Assembly (NCBI RefSeq): GCF_000014145.1
Contig: NC_008255.1
Location: 3,550,001-3,614,000, forward strand
Length of the DNA stretch: 64,000 bases
Reading direction: 5' to 3'
Origin: Cytophaga hutchinsonii ATCC 33406
GTDB lineage: Bacteria; Bacteroidota; Bacteroidia; Cytophagales; Cytophagaceae
In this document: piece after piece, positions 34,113-44,212 of the stretch
Position numbering within the stretch: position 1 is the stretch's first letter
Layout of the letters: the number at the start of each line of letters is the position of its first letter
Translations under genes and position numbers: made by a program
Notes under the pieces: generated by a model
The model's database searches: none
What the model was told of the DNA's origin: nothing
The model's input: the letters and a program-made list of their open reading frames with translations, nothing else

Positions 34113-34583
34113 TTATGCCTGTGGTTCAGCACCTGTTGATTCAGAAGAATCATCTTTCTTAGCTGCAGTAGAACGACGTGTTCTTTTTGCTGCAACTTTA
34201 ACTTCTGAATCTTTTACGTATGTTTCGTTGTAATCAACTAATTCAATGATACACATATCAGCGTTATCACCGATACGGGCTCCAGTTTTAAGGATTCTAG
34301 TATAACCACCTGGTCTTGCTGCGATTTTCTCAACAACATTATCAAATAGTTCTTTTACTGAATCTTTATTTTGAAGATAAGAGAAAACCGTTCTTCTACT
34401 GTGCGTAGAATCTGCTTTCGCTTTTGTAATCAATGGCTCAACATATTTTCTTAGTTCCTTAGCCTTAGGAACTGTAGTAGAAATTCTTTTATGAAGAATC
34501 AGAGAAGAAGCCATGTTTGATAATAGAGCTCTTCTGTGAGTTACTGTTCTACCTAGGTGATTGTCTTTTTTACCGTGTCTCAT
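34113..34583 (-). CDS. rplQ: 50S ribosomal protein L17
   Basis: The first ~115 residues ([20 protein letters not shown]...) are a clear L17, a 23S-binding protein near the exit tunnel. The product is 156 residues against about 120-130 in most bacteria. The extra C-terminal part is rich in Lys, Arg, Ala and Ser, with an acidic end. It starts 5 bases after rpoA and is the last gene of the alpha operon, followed by a strong terminator. Confidence 0.97.
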
Positions 34584-34588
34584 TGCGA

Positions 34589-35578
34589 TTAATCCTCGTC
34601 AAGTTTGTACTTAGCCGTATCCATTCCAAAGGATAAGTTTTTATCTATAATTAACTGCTCTAACTCGTTTAGAGACTTCTTACCAAAGTTGCGGAACTTC
34701 ATCATGTCAGAAATATCAAGAGTAGCAAGCTCTCCTAATGTTTTGATATCAGCAGCCTTTAAACAGTTGTAAGCACGTACAGACAAGTCTAGATCAGCCA
34801 GAGAAGTTTTAAGAAGTTTTCTCATGTGTAAGAATTCTTCATCAACTGTCTCTTCTTCCTCAGCTTTCACAGCTTCAAACGTCATTGTTTGATCTGAGAA
34901 TAACATGAAGTGTTTTATTAAAATATTAGCAGCACCTTTCAATGCATCTTCCGGGTGAATAGACCCATCCGTTAATATTTCAAGAATTAGTTTTTCGTAA
35001 TCCGTTCTTTGTTCTACCCTTGTATTCTCAACGCTGTATTTTACATTTTTGATAGGTGTAAAAATAGCATCGATTGGAATATAACCAAAGATTTGTTCTG
35101 CTGGTTTGTTCTCTTCTGCAGGCAAATAACCACGACCTTTTTCAAGTGTTAGCTCAATGTCAAAGTTTGAATTAGAATCTACATTGCAGATTAATAATTC
35201 AGGGTTTAGGATCTGATAAGCAGAAGTAAACTTAGCAATATCTCCAGCCTTGAAAGAAGCTTGTTTCTTGATACTAACAACGATTTTATTTTCGTTCACG
35301 TCAGAAATCTTTTTGAAACGAACTTGCTTAAGGTTCAAGATAATCTCAGTTACATCTTCCCTTACGCCAGGAATTGTTGAGAACTCGTGTAACACGCCAG
35401 GAACTTTGATTCCTGTGATCGCATAACCTTCAAGAGAAGATAATAAAATTCTTCTTAAAGCATTACCGATAGTTACACCATATCCTTTTTCAAGCGGCTT
35501 GAATTCGAACAGACCATGAAAATCGTCTGCTTTTTCCATTACCACTTTTTCTGGCATTTGAAAAGAAAGAATAGACAT
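34589..35578 (-). CDS. rpoA: RNA polymerase alpha subunit
   Basis: The 329-residue protein has the N-terminal assembly domain ([20 protein letters not shown]) that dimerises and binds beta and beta'. A linker leads to a C-terminal helix-hairpin-helix domain (~250-320; [16 protein letters not shown]) that contacts UP-element DNA and activators. Length is normal. It lies between rpsD and rplQ, the usual alpha-operon place. Confidence 0.98.
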
Positions 35579-35606
35579 AAATATATAGTTAGATTATGTT
35601 TATTTA

Positions 35607-36212
35607 TTATTTAGAGTACAACTCGACAATCAGTTGTTCCTGGATGTTTTCAGGAATTTCTTCACGCTGAGGGTAAGTTACAAATTTACCTAACATGCTT
35701 GATTGATCCCACTCTAACCAGGTAAATTTCTTAGCTGATTGAGTAGAAAGACTATCTGTTATTGCTTCGATTGATTTTGATTTCTCACGAACACCTAACT
35801 GATCGCCAGGTTTCAATTGGTATGAAGGAATGTTTACAACATCACCGTTCACCACAATATGTTTGTGAATTACAAGTTGACGAGCAGCTCTTCTTGATGA
35901 AGCAATACCTAAACGGTAAACTGTATTATCTAAACGAGCTTCAAGCATTTTCAAAAGGTTTTCACCAGTGATACCTTGTTTTCTTGCTGCAGTGTCAAAA
36001 GTTTTAGCAAATTGTCTTTCTAATACACCATAAGTATATTTAGCTTTTTGCTTTTCTTTTAACTGAATAGAATATTCAGATTGCTTTCTTTTTTTATTTC
36101 TACCGTGCATTCCAGGCGCATAGTTCTTCTTTTGAAGCGCTTTGCTATCCCCCATCACAGGCTCACCGAATCTTCTTGATATTCTAGACCTTGGGCCAGT
36201 ATAACGTGCCAT
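35607..36212 (-). CDS. rpsD: 30S ribosomal protein S4
   Basis: The 201-residue protein has the S4 RNA-binding domain ([20 protein letters not shown]). It is a primary 16S 5'-domain binder, and in E. coli it also represses the alpha operon. No zinc-type cysteine cluster is seen at the N-terminus, so this is the metal-free form. It sits between rpsK and rpoA. Confidence 0.98.
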   Translation of the reverse strand: MARYTGPRSRISRRFGEPVMGDSKALQKKNYAPGMHGRNKKRKQSEYSIQLKEKQKAKYTYGVLERQFAKTFDTAARKQGITGENLLKMLEARLDNTVYRLGIASSRRAARQLVIHKHIVVNGDVVNIPSYQLKPGDQLGVREKSKSIEAITDSLSTQSAKKFTWLEWDQSSMLGKFVTYPQREEIPENIQEQLIVELYSK

Positions 36213-36249
36213 TTCGTATTAATTAATTATTGATGTTCAATTAAAATAA

Positions 36250-36657
36250 TTAGACTCTTCTCTTTTTAGGAGGTCTGCATCCGTTATGTGGCATAGGCGT
36301 AACGTCTTTAATCGTTAACACTTCGATACCTGCATTTTGGATGGTGCGAATTGCAGACTCTCTACCTGAGCCTGGTCCTTTTACAAAAACTTCACACTTT
36401 CTCATTCCGCCTTCAAAGGCAACCTGAGCACAGTTTTGCGCTGCAACCTGAGCAGCGTAAGGAGTATTCTTTTTAGATCCGCGGAATCCCATTTTACCAG
36501 CAGAAGCCCAAGATATTACTTGACCTGTACTATTGGTAACAGAAATGATAATGTTGTTAAAAGAAGCTCTGATATGAACCTGACCTGTAGGTTCGATAAC
36601 TACGATTCTTTTTTTAGCTTTATCTTTTCTTTTCGCGGCAGTTGATTGTTGAGCCAT
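36250..36657 (-). CDS. rpsK: 30S ribosomal protein S11
   Basis: The 135-residue protein carries the S11 core ([19 protein letters not shown]) and the C-terminal CRPPKKRRV tail. It forms part of the 30S platform and contacts the mRNA exit region. The first ~15 residues are a basic Ala/Lys extension. It lies 31 bases after rpsM. Confidence 0.98.
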
Positions 36658-36688
36658 ATTCTGAATTAAATTTCAGTTTCAGTAATTA

Positions 36689-37066
36689 CTACTTAGTTGC
36701 CTTCTTTTTATTTGCAACTGTTTTACGTTTACCCTTACGAGTACGACAGTTGTTTTTTGTACGCTGACCACGTACAGGTAATCCTTTTCTGTGACGAAGA
36801 CCTCTGTAACAGCCGATATCCATCAAACGTTTAATGCTTAATTGTACTTCAGACTTAAGAGCACCTTCAGTTTTGTGTTCAGAAGCAATGATCGCACGAA
36901 CTGCGTTCGCCTCATCATCATTCCATTCACTAACTTTCTTGTCCCAGTTTACACCAGCTTTCGTCAAAATACTTTGAGCTGAATTACGACCAATACCGTA
37001 GATGTAAGTCAAAGAAACTTCACCTCTTTTGTTATCGGGAATATCAACACCAGAAATCCTTGCCAT
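36689..37066 (-). CDS. rpsM: 30S ribosomal protein S13
   Basis: The 125-residue protein begins [15 protein letters not shown] and has the helix-two-turn-helix and basic C-terminus ([19 protein letters not shown]) of S13. It binds the 30S head and contacts the P-site tRNA and the 50S subunit. It follows rpmJ by 17 bases. Confidence 0.98.
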   Translation of the reverse strand: MARISGVDIPDNKRGEVSLTYIYGIGRNSAQSILTKAGVNWDKKVSEWNDDEANAVRAIIASEHKTEGALKSEVQLSIKRLMDIGCYRGLRHRKGLPVRGQRTKNNCRTRKGKRKTVANKKKATK

Positions 37067-37083
37067 AGTATTATTCTATTATA

Positions 37084-37200
37084 TTAACCTTGTCTTTGTT
37101 TGAACCGTGGGTTCTTCTTATTGATTACTAGAAGTTTGCCGTGTCTTCTGACAACTTTGCAATCTACACTTCTTTTTTTGATCGATGTTTTTACTTTCAT
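37084..37200 (-). CDS. rpmJ: 50S ribosomal protein L36, zinc-free form
   Basis: This short gene encodes 38 residues starting [17 protein letters not shown] and ending [11 protein letters not shown]. That is L36. The zinc-binding form has three Cys and one His; here only Cys14 remains, so this is the metal-independent variant. It lies between infA and rpsM, the standard place. The start at 37200 is the only ATG giving a full L36. Confidence 0.96.
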   Translation of the reverse strand: MKVKTSIKKRSVDCKVVRRHGKLLVINKKNPRFKQRQG

Positions 37201-37227
37201 CGTCTTGTTGATTTATATGTTTAATTA

Positions 37228-37446
37228 TTATTTATATCGAAATACAATTCTTCCTTTGGTTAAATCGTATGGAGACATTTCCATTCTTACTTTGTCTCCT
37301 GGCAATATCTTAATGTAATTCATTCGCATTTTACCTGAAATATGGGCGATTACCTGGTGCCCGTTACTCAATTCAACACGAAACATTGCATTTGATAATG
37401 CTTCTAATATTTTACCATCCTGCTCAATTGATGACTGTTTTGACAT
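37228..37446 (-). CDS. infA: Translation initiation factor IF-1
   Basis: The 72-residue OB-fold protein ([20 protein letters not shown], then [17 protein letters not shown]) is a standard IF-1. It binds the ribosomal A site during initiation. It follows map by 8 bases and precedes rpmJ, as in many bacteria that keep infA in the spc/alpha run. Confidence 0.98.
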   Translation of the reverse strand: MSKQSSIEQDGKILEALSNAMFRVELSNGHQVIAHISGKMRMNYIKILPGDKVRMEMSPYDLTKGRIVFRYK

Positions 37447-37454
37447 GCGATGAA

Positions 37455-38234
37455 TTAAATATTAATAATTTGTTCAATAAATTCAAAGGTAGTCAAAATT
37501 TCCGGTTTTCCCTTTTTTACTGCTACCGTATGTTCGAAATGTGCAGAAGGCATTTTATCTGATGTACGAATTGTCCAGCCGTCATTCTCCTGAACTACAT
37601 TCTTTTTACCTAGATTAATCATAGGTTCGATAGCAATAACCAGATTTTCTTCCAGTTTAAGCCCTTTACCTCTGTTTCCGTAATTTGGTACTTCCGGTTT
37701 CTCATGAAGGCTTTTACCTAAACCATGCCCAACCAATTCCCGAACTACTGAATAACCTTCTTTTTCAACGAACGATTGTATTGAAAATCCTATGTCACCT
37801 ATTCTATTGCCGACAATGGCTTGTTCAACACCTTTATATAAGCTCTCTTTTGTTACGCGAAGCAGTTTCAAAACTTCTTCTTTAACATTTCCGACTGGGT
37901 AAGTATAAGCAGAATCGCTATGATATCCATTATATTTTACACCACAATCAACAGAGATAATATCACCATCTTTTAATTCATACTCACTTGGGAAACCGTG
38001 AACAACAACTTCATTCACTGAAATACAAAGTGTGGAAGGGAAACCGTATAAGCCTTTGAAGGAAGGTATTCCTCCGTTATCAGCTATGAATTGATAAGCT
38101 ATTTTATCTAATTCATTTGTTTTAACTCCCGGTCTGATGATTTTTGCAATTTCTGCATGAGCTTTACCAAGTATTTTTCCGCTTTCGCGAATAATCTCTA
38201 GCTCTTCATTAGACTTGTAATGAATTACTGCCAT
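37455..38234 (-). CDS. map: Methionine aminopeptidase, type I
   Basis: The 259-residue protein has all five metal ligands: Asp96, Asp107, His170, Glu203 and Glu234. It removes the N-terminal methionine from nascent proteins. It lacks the type II insertion and any N-terminal extension. It is placed 7 bases after secY, as is common. Confidence 0.97.
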   Translation of the reverse strand: MAVIHYKSNEELEIIRESGKILGKAHAEIAKIIRPGVKTNELDKIAYQFIADNGGIPSFKGLYGFPSTLCISVNEVVVHGFPSEYELKDGDIISVDCGVKYNGYHSDSAYTYPVGNVKEEVLKLLRVTKESLYKGVEQAIVGNRIGDIGFSIQSFVEKEGYSVVRELVGHGLGKSLHEKPEVPNYGNRGKGLKLEENLVIAIEPMINLGKKNVVQENDGWTIRTSDKMPSAHFEHTVAVKKGKPEILTTFEFIEQIINI

Positions 38235-38241
38235 TTTTTAT

Positions 38242-39564
38242 TTAAACAGCAGCTGTATCTAATCTTCCTTTAACACGACCGGTTTGCATCATTCCATCGT
38301 AATGCTTCATCAATAAGAAGCTTTCGATTTGCTGAAGTGTGTCAAGCACAACACCAATCATAATCAACAAAGAAGTACCGCCGTAGAAATATGCAAATTC
38401 CTTTTCAATTCCAGTCATACTTGCAAAAGCAGGTAAGATTGCTAAAAGAGCAAGAAATATAGATCCAGGCAATGTTATTTTTGTAAGTACATCATCAATA
38501 TACTCTGATGTCGCAAGACCTGGCTTAACACTAGGAATAAATCCCCCGTTTCTTCTTAAATCTTCAGCAATTGAATTCGGATTAACCGTGATTGCTGTAT
38601 AGAAATAAGTAAACAATATGATCATTGTTGCAAAAGCAACATTGTATTGCCAGGAAGTGAAATCACTCATTGTTGAACCAATCGTTGTTGCAAATTCCGA
38701 ATCAGGAAATGAAGATCCGATAATTGCAGGAAGGAACATCACAGATTGAGCAAAGATAATCGGCATAACGCCTGCAGCAATCAATTTCAACGGTAAATAT
38801 TGACGTTGACCAATTACCTGCTTACCTCCGGCAATTTGTTTGGTATATTGAATTGGTATTCTCCGCGTAGCCTGCTGCACAAGAACTACCAGCATGATTA
38901 CTGCAAATAAAGCTGCAAATTCTATTAGTAATGGTAATGCACCTTCAAGATTTTTAGATGATACTTCAGCCATTAATGCGAATGGTAATCTTGAAACAAT
39001 ACCAATCATGATCAACATTGAAATACCATTGCCAATTCCTTTTTCAGTTATACGCTCACCGATCCACATACAGAACATAGTTCCGGAAATCAATGTAACA
39101 ATTCTAACTACATTCATGAAAGGTGTATTCATTCCTTCATAAATCATACCTTCATCTAATGTTGCCGCTAAATAACCTATTGATTGAGCAACTGTAATGA
39201 AAATTGTTAAAATTCTTGTATACTGGTTTATTGTCTTTCTTCCTGATTCACCGTCTTTTTGTAAACGTTGAAAATATGGAACTGCAAAGGTCAATAATTG
39301 AAGAACAATTGAAGCCGAGATGTACGGCATGATACCTAATCCAAATACGGATACGTTATTGAATGCACCGCCGGAGAAAGTATTAATAACACCTAATATT
39401 CCGCTAGTATTCGTACCTTCAGTAATTTTACTCGGGTCTACACCTGGTAAAACAACAAAAGAACCTAGTCTGAACATAACTAGGAACATTATCGTTGTGA
39501 AGATTCTCGTACGAAGTTCTTCTATTGAGAATATATTCTTAAAAGTAGTAATGAAACGCTTCAT
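38242..39564 (-). CDS. secY: Preprotein translocase channel subunit SecY
   Basis: The 440-residue protein has ten predicted membrane helices and SecY signatures (GIMPYISASIVLQLLTFAVP-type plug region; the late cytoplasmic loops). It forms the inner-membrane channel with SecE and SecG. Its ATG overlaps the rplO stop by one base (TAATG), indicating coupling. Confidence 0.97.
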   Translation of the reverse strand: MKRFITTFKNIFSIEELRTRIFTTIMFLVMFRLGSFVVLPGVDPSKITEGTNTSGILGVINTFSGGAFNNVSVFGLGIMPYISASIVLQLLTFAVPYFQRLQKDGESGRKTINQYTRILTIFITVAQSIGYLAATLDEGMIYEGMNTPFMNVVRIVTLISGTMFCMWIGERITEKGIGNGISMLIMIGIVSRLPFALMAEVSSKNLEGALPLLIEFAALFAVIMLVVLVQQATRRIPIQYTKQIAGGKQVIGQRQYLPLKLIAAGVMPIIFAQSVMFLPAIIGSSFPDSEFATTIGSTMSDFTSWQYNVAFATMIILFTYFYTAITVNPNSIAEDLRRNGGFIPSVKPGLATSEYIDDVLTKITLPGSIFLALLAILPAFASMTGIEKEFAYFYGGTSLLIMIGVVLDTLQQIESFLLMKHYDGMMQTGRVKGRLDTAAV

Positions 39565-40016
39565 TAGCCTATAAGAGTAACTTTACCGCCAGCATTTGTG
39601 ATTGCTTCAGAAGCTGAAGCCGAAAATGCATGAGCAATAATTTCTGCCTTAATTGATTTAACTTCACCTCTTGCCAGAACTTTAACTTTATCGTTTTTAC
39701 CGATCAAACCATTCTGGTTCATTAAAGCTGTATCAATAACAGAAGCACCTGTTTTTTCTATCAATTCAAGTAATTCGTCAAGATTGATTGGCTTGAATTC
39801 AATTTTGTTCAGAGGTTTAAATCCAAACTTAGGTAAACGACGTTGTAACGGCATTTGACCACCTTCAAAACCAATTTTAGAAGAATAACCCGATCTGGAT
39901 TTGGCTCCTTTATGACCTTTAGTTGATGTACCGCCTCTACCAGATCCAGTACCTCTACCTATACGTTTTGATGTTTTTACAGAACCTTTTGCAGGTCTTA
40001 ATGTATGTAATTTCAT
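39564..40016 (-). CDS. rplO: 50S ribosomal protein L15
   Basis: The 150-residue protein has the Gly/Arg-rich N-terminus (RIGRGTGSGRGGTSTKGHKG) and globular C-terminal domain of L15. It binds 23S rRNA late in assembly. The stop codon overlaps the secY start. Confidence 0.98.
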   Translation of the reverse strand: MKLHTLRPAKGSVKTSKRIGRGTGSGRGGTSTKGHKGAKSRSGYSSKIGFEGGQMPLQRRLPKFGFKPLNKIEFKPINLDELLELIEKTGASVIDTALMNQNGLIGKNDKVKVLARGEVKSIKAEIIAHAFSASASEAITNAGGKVTLIG

Positions 40017-40021
40017 AATGC

Positions 40022-40198
40022 TTACTCGCTAACAACTACTAAATGATTTACCTTATTTAGCATTCCTTTTATTGAAGGTGTAAGTTCTTGTTCAACTGAA
40101 GAATTAATCTTTCCTAAACCTAAAGATGCTAATACTCTTTTTTGGTTATCAGTTTTTTTAATTGCACTTACAACTTGAGTAATTTTAACTTTTGCCAT
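40022..40198 (-). CDS. rpmD: 50S ribosomal protein L30
   Basis: This short gene encodes 58 residues beginning MAKVKITQVVSAIKKTDNQK and continuing RVLASLGLGKIN, a typical bacterial L30. It lies 12 bases after rpsE and 5 before rplO, the normal spc order. Confidence 0.96.
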   Translation of the reverse strand: MAKVKITQVVSAIKKTDNQKRVLASLGLGKINSSVEQELTPSIKGMLNKVNHLVVVSE

Positions 40199-40210
40199 GA
40201 TTATTTATAA

Positions 40211-40729
40211 TTAACCATTAAATACTTTACTCATAGCAACACCGCGCTGCATAGCTACTTTATGAGGAGCTCTCATTTTAACTAATGCGTCGATTGTTGC
40301 TTTTACTACGTTGTGAGGGTTTGAAGAACCTTTAGATTTTGCTAAAACGTCTTTAATACCAGCACTTTCAAATACAGCACGCATCGCACCACCTGCAATT
40401 ACTCCAGTACCTGGAGCAGCTGGCTTAACAAATACAAAACCACCACTGTATTTACCAATCATTTCATGTGGTAGAGTTCCGTTAATAACAGGAACTTTTA
40501 TAAGATTCTTTTTGGCATCGTCGATTGCTTTAGTAATCGCATCTGTAACTTCATTTGCTTTACCTAAACCATGACCAACAACACCGTGTCCATCTCCTAC
40601 TACAACTATTGCAGAAAAACTGAAACGACGTCCACCTTTAACTACTTTAGCAACGCGGTTAATAGCAACAACATGCTCTTTAAGCTCGATTTCACTCGCT
40701 TTTACCGTTTTAACGTTGACTTGAGACAT
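40211..40729 (-). CDS. rpsE: 30S ribosomal protein S5
   Basis: The 172-residue protein has the double-stranded-RNA-binding-like N domain ([20 protein letters not shown]) and the C domain. The conserved VKGGRRF loop, where spectinomycin-resistance changes occur in other bacteria, is intact. It lies in the 30S body near the mRNA entry. Confidence 0.98.
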
Positions 40730-40749
40730 AATATCTTTTCTTTATTGAA

Positions 40750-41100
40750 TTAGAATGCTAAACCACCTTCTCTTGCACCTTCAGCCAATGCTTTCACACG
40801 ACCGTGATACAAAAAGCCACCTCTATCAAAAACAATGTTTTTGATGCCTTTAGTAGCTGCTTTTTCTGCAATTTTTTTTCCTACTAATGTTGAAATTTCG
40901 CATTTAGTACCTTTACTAGACTTGAATTCAACAGAAGAACAGCTTGCAAGAGTTAAGCCACTGATATCATCAATTAATTGAGCTGATATACCTGTATTGC
41001 TTCTGAATACAGATAATCTCGGTTTCTCAGCAGTACCAGAAATTTTATTTCTGATACCTCTTTTTATTCTGAGCCTTCTAAGATCTTTCTTAGTTGCCAT
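40750..41100 (-). CDS. rplR: 50S ribosomal protein L18
   Basis: The 116-residue protein binds 5S rRNA. It has the basic start ([20 protein letters not shown]) and the C-terminal [19 protein letters not shown] block typical of L18. It follows rplF by 7 bases. Confidence 0.98.
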   Translation of the reverse strand: MATKKDLRRLRIKRGIRNKISGTAEKPRLSVFRSNTGISAQLIDDISGLTLASCSSVEFKSSKGTKCEISTLVGKKIAEKAATKGIKNIVFDRGGFLYHGRVKALAEGAREGGLAF

Positions 41101-41107
41101 GTCTTAT

Positions 41108-41662
41108 TTATTTAGATGCTGTTTTACCAGCTTTTCTTCGTACAACTTCTCCTTTGAATCGAACACCTTTACCTTTGTAAGGTTCGATTTTTCTTAGAGA
41201 TCTGATTTTTGCAGAAACCTGACCGATTAACTGCTTATCAATACACTCTAAAGTAACGATAGGGTTTTTACCCTTTTCCGTTAACGCTGAAGCTGAGATT
41301 TCTGAAGGTAACTTCAAAAAGATACCGTGAGAATATCCTAAGCTTAATTCAAGAATGTTATTAGTAGCTGTTGCTTTGTAACCAACACCAACTAATTCAA
41401 GTTCAACTTTATAGCCTTGGCTAACACCTTGAACCATGTTGCTGATTAATGAGCGATACAAACCATGTAATGCTTTGTGTCTTTTTTGCTCAGTTGGTCT
41501 AGCAACTACAACCTTTCCATCTTCTACGGAAACTTTGATATCTACATCAACTTGTTGAGTAAGAGTACCTTTAGGGCCTTTTACTGTCACAAGATTACTT
41601 GGTGATACAGATAATTCAACTTTTTCCGGAAGAGTTACAGGTAATTTACCGATACGTGACAT
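41108..41662 (-). CDS. rplF: 50S ribosomal protein L6
   Basis: The 184-residue protein has two L6 repeats and the signature PYKGKGVRFKGEVVRRKAGK near the end. It binds 23S rRNA close to the sarcin-ricin loop. It follows rpsH by 23 bases. Confidence 0.98.
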   Translation of the reverse strand: MSRIGKLPVTLPEKVELSVSPSNLVTVKGPKGTLTQQVDVDIKVSVEDGKVVVARPTEQKRHKALHGLYRSLISNMVQGVSQGYKVELELVGVGYKATATNNILELSLGYSHGIFLKLPSEISASALTEKGKNPIVTLECIDKQLIGQVSAKIRSLRKIEPYKGKGVRFKGEVVRRKAGKTASK

Positions 41663-41685
41663 AGTATTCGTCCGAAATTTTTAAA

Positions 41686-42078
41686 TTAATATACAAAGCA
41701 AAGAACTTCTCCGCCTATATTTAGATTCTTAGCCTCTTTATCGCTCATGATACCTTTTGAGGTAGAAACGATAGCTACACCAAGACCATTTAACACGCGT
41801 GGCATAGTTTCAGCGTGTGTGTATTTTCTCAAACCTGGCTTACTGATACGCTCAATCTTAACGATCGCTGATTCTTTTGTAAGCGGGTGATATTTTAAAG
41901 CTATTTTAATAGAGCCCTGAACAGCACTCTCTTCAAATTTATAGCTTTGAATATAACCTTTATCAAATAATACCTTAGTAATCTCCTTCTTGATATTTGA
42001 AGCAGGAACCTCAACAACGCGATGCTTTGCTTTTATCGCGTTTCTGATTTTTGTAAGGTAATCGGCTATTGGATCCAT
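41686..42078 (-). CDS. rpsH: 30S ribosomal protein S8
   Basis: The 130-residue protein begins MDPIADYLTKIRNA and ends with the conserved GGEVLCFVY. S8 binds the 16S central domain and, in E. coli, represses the spc operon. A 101-base gap precedes it, the largest inside the spc run, and holds a promoter element and a small hairpin. Confidence 0.98.
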   Translation of the reverse strand: MDPIADYLTKIRNAIKAKHRVVEVPASNIKKEITKVLFDKGYIQSYKFEESAVQGSIKIALKYHPLTKESAIVKIERISKPGLRKYTHAETMPRVLNGLGVAIVSTSKGIMSDKEAKNLNIGGEVLCFVY

Positions 42079-42117
42079 ATATTTAACAATTCTAACAACT
42101 TTAATAAGAAATTAAAA

Positions 42118-42130
42118 GCCCTAAAAGGGC
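42118..42130 (-). promoter_or_regulatory. GCCC-TTTTA-GGGC leader hairpin upstream of rpsH
   Basis: A 4-bp GC hairpin lies directly after the predicted transcription start of the rpsH promoter and is followed by TTTTAATTT on the minus strand. It may be an attenuator or a protein-binding leader. Support is limited by its size. Confidence 0.4.
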
Positions 42131-42133
42131 CTG

Positions 42134-42141
42134 CAAAGGTA
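42134..42141 (-). promoter_or_regulatory. Internal promoter element before rpsH
   Basis: The minus strand reads TACCTTTG followed by CAGGCC, nearly the same as the rpsL and rplC promoters. TTTA occurs 19 bases upstream as a weak -33 box. The leader would be about 50 bases. Confidence 0.6.
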
Positions 42142-42179
42142 CGATATTATTTTTTAATAATAAAGTATTTTGAAATAAA

Positions 42180-42449
42180 TTACCAACTGGCTCTGGTTAC
42201 ACCTGGAATTTTACCATTTGCAGCAAGTTCTCTGAAAGTAACACGGTTGATACCGAATTTTCTCATGTAACCTCTTGGACGACCAGTCAACTTACAACGA
42301 TTGTGCAAACGTACTGGAGAAGCATTTTTAGGTAGTTTATCTAAACCTACATAATCACCTGCTTCTTTTAGAGCTTTTCTTTTAGCAGCAAATCTTTCAA
42401 CTGTTGCCTGCTTTTTTCTTTCTCTAGCTTTTACCGATTCTTTAGCCAT
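42180..42449 (-). CDS. rpsN: 30S ribosomal protein S14, zinc-free long form
   Basis: The 89-residue protein ends with [11 protein letters not shown] and contains [20 protein letters not shown], clear S14 features. It is the long form with a single Cys in that stretch, lacking the CxxC pairs of the zinc form. It lies between rplE and rpsH. Confidence 0.97.
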   Translation of the reverse strand: MAKESVKARERKKQATVERFAAKRKALKEAGDYVGLDKLPKNASPVRLHNRCKLTGRPRGYMRKFGINRVTFRELAANGKIPGVTRASW

Positions 42450-42458
42450 GGTATATTG

Positions 42459-43013
42459 TTATTTTTTCAGAGATGCAAACGGCATACCGAATGCTTTCAG
42501 AAGTTCAAAACTTTCTTCGTCTGTATTGGCAGTAGTCACGATCGTGATGTCCATACCAGTAATTTTATTTATTTTATCAATGCTGATTTCAGGGAAAATG
42601 ATCTGTTCTTTTACACCTAATGTGTAATTTCCACGACCGTCAAAACCTTTATCGTTGATACCTTTGAAATCACGCACACGTGGTAAAGCCACTGCCGTTA
42701 AACGGTCAAGGAACTCATACATGTGATTACCTCTTAACGTAACTTTAGCACCGATTGGCATATTAGCTCTAAGTTTGAAGTTAGAAACATCTAACTTTGA
42801 TTTAGTAGCTACTGCTTTCTGACCAGAGATCAATGTAAGTTCATCAACACCTACATCAACTAATTTCTTGTCAGCTACAGCTGCACCAATACCTTTATTG
42901 ATTACAATCTTTGTAATCTTAGGAACTTGCATAACGGAAGAGTACTGAAACTTCTTCTTTAGTTCCGGAAGAATATCATTAAGATATTTATCTTTTAATC
43001 TAGGATTAGCCAT
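42459..43013 (-). CDS. rplE: 50S ribosomal protein L5
   Basis: The 184-residue protein has the L5 core ([11 protein letters not shown] near the start; PRVRDFKGI in the middle). It binds 5S rRNA in the central protuberance. It overlaps rplX by one base (TAATG). Confidence 0.98.
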   Translation of the reverse strand: MANPRLKDKYLNDILPELKKKFQYSSVMQVPKITKIVINKGIGAAVADKKLVDVGVDELTLISGQKAVATKSKLDVSNFKLRANMPIGAKVTLRGNHMYEFLDRLTAVALPRVRDFKGINDKGFDGRGNYTLGVKEQIIFPEISIDKINKITGMDITIVTTANTDEESFELLKAFGMPFASLKK

Positions 43014-43348
43014 TACTTGATTACCTCCCCTGACTGTTTAGCGTATCTAACCATTTTGCCGTTTTTATCTTCTTTACGGCCGATTCTTGTTGCTTTTCCT
43101 GTTTTAGGATCAGCGATCATCAATTTACTGATGTGAATAGGAGCCTCTTTCTTAACGATGCCACCGTTAGGTACATTCGCTGTTGGCTTATTGTGCTTAG
43201 TAACAATATTGATACCTTCTACAATTGCCTTTTGGTTTTCCTTATCTACAGAAAGAACTTTACCGCTCTTTCTTTTATCATCACCAGAGATAACAATAAC
43301 GTTATCACCTGTGCGGACATGTAGTTTTGTTTGTTTGTTGCTTGCCAT
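43013..43348 (-). CDS. rplX: 50S ribosomal protein L24
   Basis: The 111-residue protein has the KOW motif ([20 protein letters not shown], then [19 protein letters not shown]) of L24, an assembly-initiating protein near the tunnel exit. It overlaps rplE by one base. Confidence 0.98.
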   Translation of the reverse strand: MASNKQTKLHVRTGDNVIVISGDDKRKSGKVLSVDKENQKAIVEGINIVTKHNKPTANVPNGGIVKKEAPIHISKLMIADPKTGKATRIGRKEDKNGKMVRYAKQSGEVIK

Positions 43349-43353
43349 ACGAA

Positions 43354-43722
43354 TTAAAGAACTTCAGGGGCTAATGAAACGATTTTCATAAATTGCTTGT
43401 CTCTCAATTCGCGCGCAACTGGACCGAAGATACGAGTACCTCTTGGTTCATCATTATTGTTTAACAAAACTGCAGCGTTATCAGAGAAACGGATGTATGA
43501 ACCATCCGCACGCTTAACTTCTTTTTTGGTGCGTACCACCACGGCTTTAGATACCGTACCCTTCTTCATATTGCTTGAAGAAATTGCTGACTTTACAGTC
43601 ACAACAACTTTGTCGCCAATTGAAGCATATCTTTTACCTGTACCACCTAGTACACGGATTACTAATACTTCTTTAGCACCACTGTTGTCTGCTACGGATA
43701 GCCTTGATTCCTGCTGTATCAT
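43354..43722 (-). CDS. rplN: 50S ribosomal protein L14
   Basis: The 122-residue protein begins [20 protein letters not shown] and ends [18 protein letters not shown], both diagnostic for L14. It forms intersubunit bridges. It follows rpsQ by 2 bases. Confidence 0.98.
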   Translation of the reverse strand: MIQQESRLSVADNSGAKEVLVIRVLGGTGKRYASIGDKVVVTVKSAISSSNMKKGTVSKAVVVRTKKEVKRADGSYIRFSDNAAVLLNNNDEPRGTRIFGPVARELRDKQFMKIVSLAPEVL

Positions 43723-43724
43723 GA

Positions 43725-43988
43725 TTACTTAGCTTTTTCAATGACTTCAACGAGTCTCCAACGTTTCAATTTACTTAATGGTCTTGTTTCCATAACGCGC
43801 ACTGTATCACCAATTCCGCATTCCTGATTTTCATCATGGGCCATTAATTTTGTAGTTTTGTGTATGAATTTACCATACTTAGCGTGTTTTACCTTACGTT
43901 CAACAGCTACAGTAATAGATTTATTCATCTTATTACTAACTACTTTGCCAGTTCTTTCTTTTCTGGCGTTTCTTAGAATCTCTTCCAT
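43725..43988 (-). CDS. rpsQ: 30S ribosomal protein S17
   Basis: The 87-residue OB-fold protein has [19 protein letters not shown] and the [18 protein letters not shown] signature. It binds the 16S 5' domain. It follows rpmC by 34 bases. Confidence 0.98.
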   Translation of the reverse strand: MEEILRNARKERTGKVVSNKMNKSITVAVERKVKHAKYGKFIHKTTKLMAHDENQECGIGDTVRVMETRPLSKLKRWRLVEVIEKAK

Positions 43989-44022
43989 TATAGTTCGGTA
44001 GATTTAATCTTTCGACCTTAAC

Positions 44023-44211
44023 TTATTTACTTTTTGCAGTAAGTTCAGTACTCAATTGAGCGATCAGCTTACGAGTATGACTTATTTTCATCGGATTCTC
44101 AATCGGAGAAATCGCATGCGCAAATTTCAGCTTGTGCAAGTTCTCTTTTTCAGCAACGATACGTTGCTTTAAATCTTCTACCGATAAACCTTTTATTTCA
44201 GCAGTTTTCAT
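44023..44211 (-). CDS. rpmC: 50S ribosomal protein L29
   Basis: The 62-residue, two-helix protein (LSVEDLKQRIVAEKENLHKL, then ENPMKISHTRKLIAQL) is L29, which lies at the tunnel exit where SRP and trigger factor dock. It follows rplP by 1 base. Confidence 0.97.
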   Translation of the reverse strand: MKTAEIKGLSVEDLKQRIVAEKENLHKLKFAHAISPIENPMKISHTRKLIAQLSTELTAKSK

Positions 44212-44212
44212 A

